From Pseudomonas sp. sp1636 (GTDB lineage: Bacteria > Pseudomonadota > Gammaproteobacteria > Pseudomonadales > Pseudomonadaceae), in assembly GCF_030376615.1 (NCBI RefSeq), contig NZ_JARRAB010000009.1, forward strand, positions 62,001 to 126,000: DNA of 64,000 nucleotides, read 5' to 3'. The notes under the pieces are model-generated. The model worked only from the letters and a program-made list of their open reading frames with translations. It was not told the DNA's origin and searched no databases. How positions within the stretch are numbered: the first letter of the stretch is position 1; every line of letters begins with the position of its first letter. Shown piece after piece: positions 47,259-56,901 of this stretch. A program made the translations under genes and the position numbers.

Positions 47259-48668
47259 TTATGCCAGGTGCAGTGGGTGACGCGTGACCGAGGCCGTAGT
47301 GAGGTTGGCTGTCGGTAGCGGCATGACCGCCTGGTTGTGCATGTTGGCCAGCTGCAACCAGATGTTTTCTCCTTCGCCGAATTCGCCATTAGCTAGCCAC
47401 AGGCCGTGATGCCAGCCACTACCAGGGGCTGGTGTACTCTGCAGCACGCCCTGGTGAGTCTGTGCACTAGGTGCGCGGCGCAGCCAGACCGGTTTCGCCA
47501 GGCCTTTCAGGTAGTGCAGGCCCAGGTGCAAGCCCTCGACATTGAGATGGCGCCAGCGCACCAAAGCCAGAATCGGTGTCGGGCTGCTGGTCAGCAGGAG
47601 CACCAGTTGACCGACTGACAAATGTGCCGCTTGGTCGGGCTGGCACAGCAAGCGCGCGCCGCCGGCACTGGTATCGAGCACCCGTGCCACGGCGGAGGAG
47701 GGGCGCTGCTCCAGAAGTTGGGCATGGATGGCTGGCAAGCCAACCAGCAGCTTGCACGGCGTGTTCTGCTCGTCGCGTGGGTTGCGTCGTTGTTGCTGGC
47801 CCAGCCAGTGGTGCCGGACGCGCTCGAGCAGCTGTCGCTCGTTGGCGCTTTGCAGTGGGGCTGGATCATGCAGGGCGACCAGTAAGGCGCCAAGCTCGAA
47901 ACGGCGCAGGTAGTCGCGGCCACCGTCGGGTTTTTGCGCATAACCGAGGCAAGGTTGCGACTCGGTCAGGTCGAGGGTAGGGCCTTCGCTGTCGTCTTCG
48001 TCATCCCAGGGCAGTAAGCGCGCCAAGCCTGCCAGCGGGGCGAGGGCGCCGAACAACTGCGGGCATTCGCCCTCGGCAAGATGGAAGGGGTTGCTCAGGG
48101 CGAGCAGCAGCATCTGCTGGTAAAGGCCGCGCAGGGTGCATGCTGGCGCTGGCTGGAAAGCTGCCGCGACCGGTTCGTCCAGGCACTGCTGATGTTCGCC
48201 GATCCAGTACAGCAGATGGCTGTCACGCCATAGGCTGGGCGGTGGTTCCTGGTACAGCTGGTAGTGGCGCAACAAGCTCTGCGCGAGAAAGTGCTGAGCC
48301 ATGTACAGGCACCAGGCCAAATGCGGGAGCGAGGGTTGGCGGCCCTTGAGGATCTGCAGCAGCAGGCGTTTGAAACCGATGGCCAGCTCGTTGCACAGGC
48401 CTAGGAACAAAGCCGATGGAGGCTTGCCGTCAAGGTAGACCACGGCATAGTGTCGGTATTCATCGCTGCAGTTTTGCAGCGTGCGTTGTCTTTCGAGTAA
48501 GGTCATGGCGCTGCGGTTGAGCCTGAATAACAGGCTGAGCACCTGTTGCAGGGCTTGTTCATGCGGCAGCGAACGCGCTTGGGCTAACTGCTCGTTGAGG
48601 TCGGCCAAGGGCGCCGCGTCTTCTTCGAGGATGTCCGGCACTTCAAGGCGCAAGGCATCTAGCGTCAT
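47259..48668 (-). CDS. PilZ-domain protein (probable cyclic-di-GMP receptor)
   Basis: The protein has 469 residues from ATG 48668. The first 285 residues are a helical domain of no known family. Near the end are RRNPR (294-298) and DTSAGG (332-337), the RxxxR and D/NxSxxG motifs of PilZ domains, followed by a beta-rich region to about 405. The spacing between motifs is somewhat long. The gene is divergent from the TlpA-like gene with 30 bases between starts. A role as a cyclic-di-GMP sensor is inferred. Confidence 0.65.
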   Translation of the reverse strand: MTLDALRLEVPDILEEDAAPLADLNEQLAQARSLPHEQALQQVLSLLFRLNRSAMTLLERQRTLQNCSDEYRHYAVVYLDGKPPSALFLGLCNELAIGFKRLLLQILKGRQPSLPHLAWCLYMAQHFLAQSLLRHYQLYQEPPPSLWRDSHLLYWIGEHQQCLDEPVAAAFQPAPACTLRGLYQQMLLLALSNPFHLAEGECPQLFGALAPLAGLARLLPWDDEDDSEGPTLDLTESQPCLGYAQKPDGGRDYLRRFELGALLVALHDPAPLQSANERQLLERVRHHWLGQQQRRNPRDEQNTPCKLLVGLPAIHAQLLEQRPSSAVARVLDTSAGGARLLCQPDQAAHLSVGQLVLLLTSSPTPILALVRWRHLNVEGLHLGLHYLKGLAKPVWLRRAPSAQTHQGVLQSTPAPGSGWHHGLWLANGEFGEGENIWLQLANMHNQAVMPLPTANLTTASVTRHPLHLA

Positions 48669-48698
48669 ATCAATCCAGTGTGAACAAGGAGCGAATGC

Positions 48699-49178
48699 AT
48701 GGGAACACGACTCCAGGTGATTATTCATGCCGTAATGGCAATCTGCGCCGGCTTGGTTCTGGCGGGTTGCGCTGAAGAGGTCGGCGTCGATCAGCATGGA
48801 CGAAAGGTACCGGCTGGGCGTCTGGAAGGCCAGTGGTTGGTGATTAATTACTGGGCCGAGTGGTGTGCGCCCTGCCGTAGCGAAATTCCCGAACTGAATG
48901 CCCTGGCCGTGCAGCTTGAGGCGCAGTCGGTGAGTGTATTGGGGGTCAATTTCGACGGTCTGCAAGGCGCGCAATTAGCCAAGGCGTCACAGGCGATGGG
49001 GATTCAATTCACCGTGCTCGAACAAGACCCGGCGGCGCGCTATGGACTGCCGCCCAGTGCCGTGCTGCCGGTTACCTATATCGTCGATGACCGGGGGCAG
49101 ATGCGCGAGCGCCTGCTCGGCGAGCAGACGGCGGCCGGCCTGGCGGCGCGGGTGCAGGCTTTACGAACGGGAGGCTAG
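48699..49178 (+). CDS. TlpA-family thioredoxin-like lipoprotein
   Basis: The protein has 159 residues. Lipobox LAGC gives lipidated Cys24; the redox motif WCAPC (Cys56, Cys59) and the cis-Pro region (LPVTYIVDDRG) are intact. It should act in the periplasm as a thiol-disulfide reductant. The acylphosphatase gene starts 4 bases after its stop, so the pair share an mRNA. Confidence 0.92.
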   Translation: MGTRLQVIIHAVMAICAGLVLAGCAEEVGVDQHGRKVPAGRLEGQWLVINYWAEWCAPCRSEIPELNALAVQLEAQSVSVLGVNFDGLQGAQLAKASQAMGIQFTVLEQDPAARYGLPPSAVLPVTYIVDDRGQMRERLLGEQTAAGLAARVQALRTGG

Positions 49179-49182
49179 TGGC

Positions 49183-49458
49183 ATGCGGCGGATTTGTTTA
49201 CATGGTTATGTCAGCGGTCGCGTGCAGGGAGTGTTCTTTCGCCAGGCCACTGCCGAACAAGCCGAGCGCCTGGATGTGGATGGCTGGGTGCGTAACCTCG
49301 GCGACGGTCGCGTCGAGGTGTTGTTCGAAGGCGAGGAACCCGCAGTGCGCGAGTTGGCCGCCTGGCTGGAACAGGGGCCGCCTCGGGCCAAGGTCACCGC
49401 GCTCGCGCTGGAGGAACAGGCGCTGCAAGGAATCGCCGGGTTCATCGTGCGGCGCTGA
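49183..49458 (+). CDS. Acylphosphatase
   Basis: The protein has 91 residues. The catalytic pair is Arg20 (GRVQGVFFRQ) and Asn38 (GWVRNLGDGRVEVLFEG in part). It hydrolyses acyl phosphates such as 1,3-bisphosphoglycerate. The ATG at 49183 follows GGGAGG. The frame is closed and the length is the usual 90 residues. Confidence 0.94.
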   Translation: MRRICLHGYVSGRVQGVFFRQATAEQAERLDVDGWVRNLGDGRVEVLFEGEEPAVRELAAWLEQGPPRAKVTALALEEQALQGIAGFIVRR

Positions 49459-49553
49459 TGGCGTGCAGTTGCACGCCCGGCGGCAATCCGGGGAGGCTTG
49501 CATGTACGGGCTACGGGGCGGTCAGTCAGGCGATTCTGTCGCGTCCACCCATC

Positions 49554-50126
49554 TCACGGCTTGACGTACCAGAAGTCGTGCCAGAATCCGATGACCTTGG
49601 CGGGGTAGGCGTGACTGCCGAGGCTGCCGTTGTAGCGAGCCAGGGCGCGGCTCAGGTTGCCGTTCTCTTTGCGCAGATAGAAGCTGAGGATGGTGCAGCC
49701 GTAGCGCAAATTGGTGGCGTTATCGGTGAGGTTGTCCTGCGGGCGACCGAGTTCGGCTTTCCAGAAGGGCATGACCTGCATCATGCCCTGGGCGCCGGCC
49801 GAGGAAATGGCGAAGCGGTCGAAGTGGCTTTCGGTGTGGATCAGGGCCACTACCAGGTCGGGGCGCAAGCCGGCCTTGCTGGCTTCGCGGTGCACCAGCC
49901 TGAGCAGGGTCAGACGTTCTTCCGCTGCCGGGATATAACGCGCCATGCGGGTCGACATGTCCAGCAACCAGACCTGCGCATCGAAGCGGTCCTGAAAGCT
50001 ATCGGCTGCGGCCACTGTGCGTTGCAGCAGCGCGCGTAGTTCCGGCTCCGGCGCCTGGCCCAGGCTGGCATGGCCGGGCAGGCTCAGGAACGCGATCAGC
50101 AGGGTCAGGCACAGACGCAAGGCCAT
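49554..50126 (-). CDS. Lytic transglycosylase (SLT domain)
   Basis: The protein has 190 residues with a signal peptide (residues 1-20, ending GHA). The SLT domain carries the catalytic Glu99 in HTESHFDRFAISSAGAQGMM (residues 97-116) and later NLRYGCTILSFYL and ALARYNGS. It cleaves peptidoglycan with 1,6-anhydro formation. It follows the lipoprotein gene at 50135 with an 8-base gap, so both are made together at the envelope. Confidence 0.9.
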   Translation of the reverse strand: MALRLCLTLLIAFLSLPGHASLGQAPEPELRALLQRTVAAADSFQDRFDAQVWLLDMSTRMARYIPAAEERLTLLRLVHREASKAGLRPDLVVALIHTESHFDRFAISSAGAQGMMQVMPFWKAELGRPQDNLTDNATNLRYGCTILSFYLRKENGNLSRALARYNGSLGSHAYPAKVIGFWHDFWYVKP

Positions 50127-50134
50127 GTTCGCGT

Positions 50135-51088
50135 TCAGTCGTTGCCGGGGTCGGCGACCAGGCGCCCGGCATCGCGCATCAACGCCTGCAGGAAGCCTTC
50201 CTGCAGGTCGGGGTCGTTGCGGGTCAGTTCGATCAGGCTCTGCTCCAGCTCGCTGGCTTCTTCCTCCAGGCCCAGCTCGGACAAACGCTTGACCCGGTGC
50301 ACCCATTGTTCGACATCATCGCCCTCCAGATCGTCGTAGATCAGCTTGTGCGCTTCCTGCAGTTTGCCGCGCAGGGTGCGGCTGACCAATAAGCTGGCAT
50401 CCGCTCGGGTCGAGCCTTGCGGGTCTTCGACGCTCAACTGCAAGGTGCCGATGCGGCTGACATCCTGCTCGGCAAAGGGGCTGTCGAGCAGGTTGAGACG
50501 CAGCACGCCATTGCGGTCGGTCAGCAGTTCATGGGTTTGCTCGCTGGCTTTGACCAGTACCGAGCGCTCGGCCCAGGGTAGGCTGGAGTACTCCATGCGC
50601 GCATCCTGACGTTGCTCGTCGAGGCTGGCGAGGTTCTGCTGCGAGCGGCCGTTGGACTCGGCGTTCATGAACGGATTAAGCCCGGCAAAGCCATAGCTGA
50701 TCCAGTCTTTGGTGGCGCTGTCCGGCAGGCTGCCGAGCAAGACCACGTTGAGGGCATTGGCGGCGATGCCGGCGACTACGGCAACTGCGCCCAGCGGCAC
50801 TTCGTAGAGCTCGCGCCAAGGCTGGTAAGGCGTGTAGCGGTCGTAGCGACGGCTGACCTCGAATGCGGTCACCTCGAAGGTCTTCTGTTCGTGCACCCGC
50901 ACCCGCCGTTGCGGCAGCTCCAGTACGCGTGGCTCGCCAACGTCTATTTGCAGGCTGTGATCCAGCAGTTTGCGCTCGACACGCTCCTCATGCTCGCTGC
51001 GTTGCGGCAATTGGTTGGCGCAGCCACTCAGAAAAAGGGCGCCGCAGAGTGCGGCGCCGACGTGGCCCAGGGTGCTTCGTTTGAACAT
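50135..51088 (-). CDS. Lipoprotein of unknown function
   Basis: The product has 317 residues from ATG 51088. Lipobox LSGC marks a lipidated Cys near residue 22. Residues 95-125 contain a hydrophobic Ala/Val-rich stretch (GAVAVVAGIAANALNVVLLG) that could be an internal membrane segment. The C-terminal half is charged and helical with EEEASELEQSLIEL. No family is recognised. It is paired with the transglycosylase gene and lies 24 bases after proS. Confidence 0.75.
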   Translation of the reverse strand: MFKRSTLGHVGAALCGALFLSGCANQLPQRSEHEERVERKLLDHSLQIDVGEPRVLELPQRRVRVHEQKTFEVTAFEVSRRYDRYTPYQPWRELYEVPLGAVAVVAGIAANALNVVLLGSLPDSATKDWISYGFAGLNPFMNAESNGRSQQNLASLDEQRQDARMEYSSLPWAERSVLVKASEQTHELLTDRNGVLRLNLLDSPFAEQDVSRIGTLQLSVEDPQGSTRADASLLVSRTLRGKLQEAHKLIYDDLEGDDVEQWVHRVKRLSELGLEEEASELEQSLIELTRNDPDLQEGFLQALMRDAGRLVADPGND

Positions 51089-51112
51089 GACGGCTCTTAT
51101 CAAAGGCTGAAA

Positions 51113-52828
51113 TCAGCGGCGGATACGTGGGTGGATAAAGGACATGATGTCGGCGACGGCCACTACCTGAGCTTCGGTTTCCTGACGGCTCTTGTATTCC
51201 AGATTGCCTTCGGCCAGGCCGCGATCGCTGATCACGATGCGATGGGGGATGCCGATCAATTCCATGTCGGCGAATTTGATCCCCGGACTGGTCTTTTTGT
51301 CGCGGTCATCGAGCAGCACTTCAAAGCCGGCCGCCGTCAGATCGGCATAGAGTCGGTCGGTGGTTTCGCGTACCGCGTCGGTTTCATAACGCAGCGGCAC
51401 CAGGGCGATCTGGAACGGCGCCAGTGTGTCGTTCCAGAGAATGCCGCGTTCGTCGTTGTTCTGCTCGATGGCGGCGGCAACCACGCGGGATACGCCGATG
51501 CCGTAGCAACCCATGGTCAGGGTCGTCGGCTTGCCATTCTCGCCCATCACGGTGCAGTTCAGCGCTTCGCTGTATTTGCGGCCGAGCTGGAAGATGTGCC
51601 CGACTTCGATGCCGCGCTTGATCTCCAGCGTGCCCTGGCAGTCCGGGCTGGGGTCGCCAGCGACGACGTTGCGCAGGTCGGCGACGGCCGGCAGTGGCAG
51701 GTCGCGTTCCCAGTTCACGCCAAAGTAGTGCTTGTCGTCGATGTTGGCGCCGATGGCGAAATCGCTCATCAGGGCGACCGAGCGATCGACGATGCACGGC
51801 AATGGCAGGTTTAGCGGCCCAAGGGAGCCGGCGCCGGCGCCGATGGCGTCGCGCAGCTCGGCTTCCGAGGCCATTACCAGCGGGCTGGCCACTTGCTCCA
51901 GATTGGCCGCCTTGATTTCGTTCAGTTCGTGGTCGCCGCGAATGATCAGGGCAATCAGGGTGCCGGCCTCGGCGCCATGCACCACTAGGGTCTTGATGGT
52001 TTTCTCGATGGGCAGATCGAAACCTTCTACCAGGTCGGCGATGGTCTTGGTGTTGGGGGTGTCGACCAGACGCAGCGCTTCGCCTGCTGCGCCACGCGCA
52101 GTTTCGCGCGGAATGGCTTCGGCCTTCTCGATATTGGCGGCGTAGTCGGAGCTGTCGCTGAAAGCGATGTCGTCTTCGCCGGATTCGGCCAGGACGTGGA
52201 ACTCATGGGAGCCGGTGCCGCCGATCGAGCCGGTATCGGCCTGTACCGGACGGAAATTCAGGCCCAGGCGGGTGAATATGTTGCAGTAGGCCTGGTGCAT
52301 GCGGTCATAGGTCGCTTGCAGCGACGCCTGATCGGCATGGAAGGAGTAGGCGTCCTTCATGATGAACTCACGGCCGCGCATCAAGCCGAAACGCGGGCGG
52401 ATCTCGTCGCGGAACTTGGTCTGGATCTGGTACAGGTTGAGCGGCAGTTGCTTGTAGCTGCTCAATTCGTTGCGCGCCAGGTCGGTGATCACCTCTTCGT
52501 GAGTCGGGCCGACGCAGAACTCACGGCCGTGACGATCCTTCAGGCGCAGCAACTCGGGGCCGTATTGCTCCCAGCGGCCCGACTCCTGCCACAATTCGGC
52601 GGGCTGAATCGCCGGCATCAGCACCTCGAGGGCGCCCGCGGCGTTCATTTCCTCGCGAACGATGGCTTCCACCTTGCGCATCACGCGCAGGCCCATCGGT
52701 AACCAGGTGTACAGACCCGAGGCGAGTTTGCGGATCATGCCGGCGCGCAGCATCAGCTGGTGGCTGATTACCACGGCGTCGGAAGGGGTTTCTTTGAGGG
52801 TCGAGAGCAGGAACTGACTGGTGCGCAT
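51113..52828 (-). CDS. proS: Prolyl-tRNA synthetase
   Basis: The protein has 571 residues from ATG 52828, the usual bacterial length. Class II motifs are visible (motif 2 near [21 protein letters not shown] in part, motif 3 GCYGIGVSR), and between them the insertion (editing) domain of about 180 residues with [12 protein letters not shown] and [12 protein letters not shown]. It charges tRNA-Pro and removes mischarged Ala. The start codon is preceded by a long leader; upstream frame residues are not required. Confidence 0.97.
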   Translation of the reverse strand: MRTSQFLLSTLKETPSDAVVISHQLMLRAGMIRKLASGLYTWLPMGLRVMRKVEAIVREEMNAAGALEVLMPAIQPAELWQESGRWEQYGPELLRLKDRHGREFCVGPTHEEVITDLARNELSSYKQLPLNLYQIQTKFRDEIRPRFGLMRGREFIMKDAYSFHADQASLQATYDRMHQAYCNIFTRLGLNFRPVQADTGSIGGTGSHEFHVLAESGEDDIAFSDSSDYAANIEKAEAIPRETARGAAGEALRLVDTPNTKTIADLVEGFDLPIEKTIKTLVVHGAEAGTLIALIIRGDHELNEIKAANLEQVASPLVMASEAELRDAIGAGAGSLGPLNLPLPCIVDRSVALMSDFAIGANIDDKHYFGVNWERDLPLPAVADLRNVVAGDPSPDCQGTLEIKRGIEVGHIFQLGRKYSEALNCTVMGENGKPTTLTMGCYGIGVSRVVAAAIEQNNDERGILWNDTLAPFQIALVPLRYETDAVRETTDRLYADLTAAGFEVLLDDRDKKTSPGIKFADMELIGIPHRIVISDRGLAEGNLEYKSRQETEAQVVAVADIMSFIHPRIRR

Positions 52829-52933
52829 AATTGGCCGTTCTGTCGGTTGCAAGGGCTTTTAATAGGTCGGCATTGTACGGTGCCTGTACTGTGGCGTACA
52901 GGATGCAGGCAGCTGGTTCAAGAGGAGGCGAGA

Positions 52934-53350
52934 GTGACGGTATTGACGGCGGAACAGGTTCAGGCGCTGATTCGGGCGGGGTTGCCGATCGCGGAAGACA
53001 TCGAGCTGTGCATCGACCGGCTGGATGCGCAGGGGGTGCTGGCGCGGGTGCCGTTTCACACCAAGCTGATCCGCCCGGGCGGCACGTTGTCGGGGCCGAC
53101 CATCATGGCGCTGGCGGATGCCGCCATGTATGCGGTGGTGCTGGGACGGCTCGGGCGCGTCGAGATGGCGGTGACCTCCAATTTGAATATCAACTTCCTG
53201 GTCAAGCCCAAGCCGGTGGACTTGTTGGCCGAGGCGCGGATTCTGCGATTAAGCAGGCGTCAGGCGGTTTGCGAAGTGTCGCTGTATTCGTTGGGTAATG
53301 CAGAAGAGCTGGTGGCGCATGTGACCGGAACTTATGCATTGCCACTATGA
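52934..53350 (+). CDS. Hotdog-fold thioesterase (PaaI-like)
   Basis: The protein has 138 residues from the GTG at 52934 (AGAGGAGG upstream). The hotdog block is GGTLSGPTIMALADAAMYAVV (about 56-76) with TSNLNINFLVKPKP. It likely hydrolyses an acyl-CoA thioester; the substrate is unknown. It diverges from proS and ends before a bidirectional terminator shared with the porin gene. Confidence 0.88.
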   Translation: MTVLTAEQVQALIRAGLPIAEDIELCIDRLDAQGVLARVPFHTKLIRPGGTLSGPTIMALADAAMYAVVLGRLGRVEMAVTSNLNINFLVKPKPVDLLAEARILRLSRRQAVCEVSLYSLGNAEELVAHVTGTYALPL

Positions 53351-53393
53351 TAAGAGTTGGTTAAATATTGACCAATGGTTAGTTGGCGGCCAA

Positions 53394-53423
53394 GAAAAAG
53401 CCCGGCACAAGCCGGGCTTTTCA
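53394..53423. terminator. Bidirectional terminator between thioesterase and porin genes
   Basis: AGCCCGGC-ACAA-GCCGGGCT with AAAAA on the left and TTTT on the right, so it works on both strands. Confidence 0.92.
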
Positions 53424-53447
53424 TATCGCTAACGAATTACAGCTGAA

Positions 53448-54737
53448 TTACAACACGCTCAGCGGGTATTCGACGATCAGGCGGAAGTCATTGTTGTCAT
53501 TGTCGTAGTCGCTGTTGGCGCGATAGATCGCGTTGCGAACACGGAAGGACAGATCCTTGGCCGCACCTTCCTGGATCACGTACTTGGCTTCGATATCCAG
53601 TTCGTGTTCCTTGGCATCGGTGTCGGTGCCGGCGTCAATGTTGTCACCAGTAACGTAGCGGGTCATGAAGCTCAGGCCCGGAACGCCAAAGGTGGCCATG
53701 TTGATGTCGTAGCGAGCCTGCCAGGAGCGCTCGTCCTTGCCGAGGAAGTCGGAGTACTGAACCGAGTTGGACAGGAAGATGGTGCCGTTACCGTCGACGC
53801 CGTAGTTGTAGCCGGTGTCGCCGGAGGAGCGCTGGTGGGCCAGGGTGAAGGTGTGCGCGCCCAGGGAGTAGGCAGCCGCCAAGCTCCAGATTTTGTTGTC
53901 CAGCTCGCCGGCGAGTTTCCGGCCGTCGTCATTCGACTTGTAGTAGTTGAAGTCGAAGTTCAGAGCCTGCTCTTCTGCCAGTGGCAGGTTGTAGTTCAGG
54001 TTGACATATTTCTTTTTCCAGAAATCTTCAACGTCCGATGCGTGGATGGCACCGCTGAAATTGTCGGTGAAGCTATAGCTGGCGCCGACGATGTTAGCGG
54101 ACTTCAGAGTCTCGCCGCCTTGGGTGTTGCTGTCGCGACCAGTACCGGTTTGGCTGCTGATGGCGGTAAAACGACCTGCGGTCAGCTCCAGGCCTGCGAT
54201 TTCGTTGCTGGTCAGCAGGGTGCCGGTAGCGACTTCCGGCAGGATGCGGCTGTCGTCGGTGGCGAATACCGGGCTGCCGACGAACTGGTTGCCGTATTTC
54301 AGAACGGTGTCGGAGATGCGGAACTTGATCGCGCCGCCCACTTCGGTCTGGGTGTCTTCAGCGCGACCGTCCGAGTCGTTAGCGAACTGGCCAGAGCCGG
54401 TGCGACCACGACCGCTGTCCAGCTTGATGCTGGAGAGGGAGTGAGCGTCAACACCTACACCCACGGTGCCTTGGGTGAAGCCAGACTCGGCGAGCAGGCG
54501 GATGCCCAGGCCGAATTCTTCGCGATAGCCGTTCTTGAAGCCGCTTGCTTTAGTGGCATCAGCAATGTTGCCGGCGCCATTACGGAAGTCGCGGTTGTGA
54601 TACAGCGCACGATTGAAGATATTGAAGCTGCTGTCTTCAATAAAGCCCTTGGACTCGGATTGGCTAGAGGCTACTGCCATCTGGGTGCTGCCCGCGGCTA
54701 CTGCGAGGGCGATTACGCTCCACTTCATCACTTGCAT
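53448..54737 (-). CDS. OprD-family outer membrane porin
   Basis: The protein has 429 residues with a signal peptide (residues 1-24). AAAGGAG lies 8 bases before the ATG at 54737, so this start is favoured over 54728. It has the OprD layout: SKGFIEDSSFNIFNRALYHNRD in part at the mature start, SGFTQGTVGVGVDAHS, and the C-terminal strand LIVEYPLSVL ending in a hydrophobic residue. It is in the position of oprD in P. aeruginosa, but the sequence differs enough that the substrate (basic amino acids or another anion) should not be assumed. It sits in the outer membrane. Confidence 0.93.
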   Translation of the reverse strand: MQVMKWSVIALAVAAGSTQMAVASSQSESKGFIEDSSFNIFNRALYHNRDFRNGAGNIADATKASGFKNGYREEFGLGIRLLAESGFTQGTVGVGVDAHSLSSIKLDSGRGRTGSGQFANDSDGRAEDTQTEVGGAIKFRISDTVLKYGNQFVGSPVFATDDSRILPEVATGTLLTSNEIAGLELTAGRFTAISSQTGTGRDSNTQGGETLKSANIVGASYSFTDNFSGAIHASDVEDFWKKKYVNLNYNLPLAEEQALNFDFNYYKSNDDGRKLAGELDNKIWSLAAAYSLGAHTFTLAHQRSSGDTGYNYGVDGNGTIFLSNSVQYSDFLGKDERSWQARYDINMATFGVPGLSFMTRYVTGDNIDAGTDTDAKEHELDIEAKYVIQEGAAKDLSFRVRNAIYRANSDYDNDNNDFRLIVEYPLSVL

Positions 54738-55425
54738 CGTGATTGCTCCTTTGGTTTAGAAGAGTTGCGCTGTCCAACTAATTGTTATATGGACAGCTCT
54801 TTCTTTTTGTGTCGGCGCTAACTTATAGCACGCAGCCAAAGTTGGCGATAGTTGCAATCTATTCCTTGCGCTTTCTTCACTGTCGTGTCGCAAAAGACGA
54901 TGAAGCATGTCGCAATTCTGTAGATCCCGCGTGTATTTTTCAGCACTGACGAATTTGGTAATTACGGTTGCTGGCGATTGGGTTTGTTGCTTGGCGGCAC
55001 GGTCTCCCGGGTCGAGCTAGCTTAAAGCAAGACTCGTGCTCAAAGTGCGAGGTTCTCGTCATTTGTCGCTATTTTGCTCGATCTGGGCTTCTCCTGTCGA
55101 GCGTGTAAAGCTGTTGTCACCAGCTTTCATGGGGGTTGCAGTCGCTCCATTGCAGTTGGGTCGGCGGTGGCCGATTGGCTGGCGCGCCCACTGCTTTCGG
55201 TGTGTGGGCAGCATTTATCTGGCTGGAGTGGGGCTGTAGGCGTAACGCCTGTGGGGGTTCCATTACGGTAAGAAACAAAGTGTGCGCAAAAATGGTGCGC
55301 GCCCTGTTGGCGTGTGCTTGTGCGGGTGCGAGGGTGAATCCGCTGCGACTCCCGCGTATCCTGCAGGGTTTACGCTGTATGGCGCTAAGCTTTGTCTATT
55401 GAGTGGTCTGGCAGGAGGGTGGCCT
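54738..55425. other. Long intergenic region between porin and HIT genes
   Basis: At 688 bases this is the longest gap without a gene in the window. The first 200 bases should carry the porin promoter (AT-rich; TGTCGCAA occurs twice near 54886 and 54907). The remaining part up to 55425 has short frames lacking ribosome binding sites and is T/G-rich on the plus strand. No RNA gene was recognised. Confidence 0.5.
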
Positions 55426-55851
55426 ATGTTCGTTTTGGATCCGCGTTTGCAGCAGGACACTCTGCCGGTGGGCGATTTTCCGCTGTGCCGTTTACTGTTG
55501 ATGAATGATGCACATTATCCGTGGTTTATCCTGGTGCCCAGGCGCGAGGAGGTCAGTGAGCTGTTTCAGCTCGATGCCGATGATCAGCAGGCACTGTGGC
55601 AAGAAACCACGATGCTGGCAGAAACCCTCAAGGATGCCTTTGGTGCCGACAAAATGAACATTGCCACTCTAGGCAACGTGGTCAGTCAGCTGCACATGCA
55701 TGTGATTGCTCGGCGTCGCGATGATGCAGCCTGGCCGGCGCCTGTGTGGGGGCGGTTGCCTGTGCAGCCGTATACCGATGAGCAGGTGTTGGCGATCAAG
55801 GACAGGTTGCGTTTGGTGTTGGCTGAAAATTTCTATTTTATCGAGGGTTGA
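55426..55851 (+). CDS. HIT-domain protein
   Basis: The protein has 141 residues from ATG 55426 (AGGAGGG 8-10 bases before). The histidine triad region reads QLHMHVIARR with His90 and His92; the first His of the classic triad is Gln, as in this pseudomonad subgroup. It would bind and cleave nucleotide phosphoesters. slyX follows after 3 bases in the same operon. Confidence 0.9.
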   Translation: MFVLDPRLQQDTLPVGDFPLCRLLLMNDAHYPWFILVPRREEVSELFQLDADDQQALWQETTMLAETLKDAFGADKMNIATLGNVVSQLHMHVIARRRDDAAWPAPVWGRLPVQPYTDEQVLAIKDRLRLVLAENFYFIEG

Positions 55852-55854
55852 GGG

Positions 55855-56061
55855 ATGGAGGCGGAGCAGCGAATTACCGATCTGGAAAGCCGGCTGGCTT
55901 TTCAGGATGACACCATTCAGGCGCTCAATGATGTGCTGGTGGCTCAGCAGAGGGCGTTGGAGCGCTTGCAGTTGCAGGTCGCGGTTCTGGCCAGGCGCCA
56001 GGAGGAGATAGGTGGGCAGTTCGGCTCGGCAGAAGATGAGGCGCCACCGCCTCACTATTAG
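55855..56061 (+). CDS. slyX: SlyX protein
   Basis: The protein has 68 residues, almost all a coiled coil ([20 protein letters not shown] and [15 protein letters not shown]), ending in the typical PPPHY. SlyX is of unknown function. It starts 3 bases after the HIT gene stop. Confidence 0.92.
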   Translation: MEAEQRITDLESRLAFQDDTIQALNDVLVAQQRALERLQLQVAVLARRQEEIGGQFGSAEDEAPPPHY

Positions 56062-56111
56062 TAGCCGCATGGTTAGTTGGTTAACTCAAATTCGTCGGCT
56101 TGAGTCTTCAC

Positions 56112-56212
56112 TGTGGGAGGCTCGGGTTCGGGGCGAAGCCTTTGCCTGCGTCGCGACACCAAGCCTGGCAGCCCTGCGGGCGGCATTCGTCGCGGGGCTG
56201 CCTCCTGCAAGG
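56112..56212. repeat. REP-type element including interspersed repeat copy 2
   Basis: GTGGGAGGCTCGGG near 56113 and GGGGCTGCCTCCTGC near 56194 face each other across about 100 bases. The minus strand of 56168-56198 matches the unit at 5521-5551 with two mismatches in 31, which shows that the element is dispersed. Confidence 0.65.
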
Positions 56213-56256
56213 TTCTGTTCAGCCCATTAGAGCCGGCTTATAAGTCTTATAAACAG

Positions 56257-56281
56257 AAAAGCCCGCATTCTGCGGGCTTTC
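56257..56281. terminator. Terminator of the cold-shock domain gene
   Basis: AGCCCGCA-TTC-TGCGGGCT with AAAA on the left and TTTCTGG on the right. For the minus-strand gene it lies about 20 bases after the stop. Confidence 0.88.
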
Positions 56282-56298
56282 TGGTTTTCATGGGTGGG

Positions 56299-56901
56299 TT
56301 AGCGGCGGGCGGGGGAGGCGGCAATCACGTCTTCCGCTTGCAGACCTTTGTCGCGCTGCATAACGGAGAATTCGACGCGCTGGCCTTCGACCAATACGCG
56401 ATGACCCTCGCCGCGAATGGCGCGGAAGTGGACAAAGATATCGTCGCCCGAATCGCGGGATATGAAGCCGAAACCTTTGGAGGTATTGAACCATTTGACC
56501 GTACCGGTTTCCCGGTCGGCCATGTTGTGAACCACTGCGTTGTCGCGGACTTTCAGGCGCAGGTTGGTCGCCAGGTGCAGCAGCACTGCGCTCAGTACGG
56601 TGAGCAGGCTGAACAGGGTGGCGGGCAGGTCGGCAATCGTTGGTAGCGGGGCCAGGAGGATCAGGGCTTGCAGCAGTGTGCCCAGTATCAGCAGGGCGGA
56701 AACCAGGTTTTGCAGTTGATGGCGCAGATTCGCATGCCAGATAGGCAGTTGGGGTGCCAGGATCAGGTTAAGTAAGCCGAGCAAGGCGAGGCACAGAGCC
56801 TCTGGCTGTTGCAGAAATGGCAGGGTGTCGTTGCTGAGGCTTGGCACAAATGACAGCAGCAGGGCGATGAGGCCCGTTAGCAGGTGGACGATTTTCAACA
56901 T
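56299..56901 (-). CDS. Membrane protein with C-terminal cold-shock domain
   Basis: The product has 200 residues from ATG 56901; a GTG at 56916 is an alternative and neither has a strong Shine-Dalgarno. Residues about 4-115 form four hydrophobic helices ([33 protein letters not shown] and two more). From about residue 126 a complete cold-shock domain follows: [18 protein letters not shown] (RNP1 KGFGFI) and DIFVHFRAI (RNP2 FVHF). The RNA-binding domain would face the cytoplasm at the inner membrane. An internal start at 56523 (MADRE) would make a free 74-residue cold-shock protein, but has no clear ribosome binding site. Confidence 0.85.
   Translation of the reverse strand: MLKIVHLLTGLIALLLSFVPSLSNDTLPFLQQPEALCLALLGLLNLILAPQLPIWHANLRHQLQNLVSALLILGTLLQALILLAPLPTIADLPATLFSLLTVLSAVLLHLATNLRLKVRDNAVVHNMADRETGTVKWFNTSKGFGFISRDSGDDIFVHFRAIRGEGHRVLVEGQRVEFSVMQRDKGLQAEDVIAASPARR

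Noticed and set aside
55036..55402. Three overlapping short plus-strand frames in the porin-HIT gap
   Set aside because: No ribosome binding sites, odd composition (Trp, Cys, Arg rich) and no family features.
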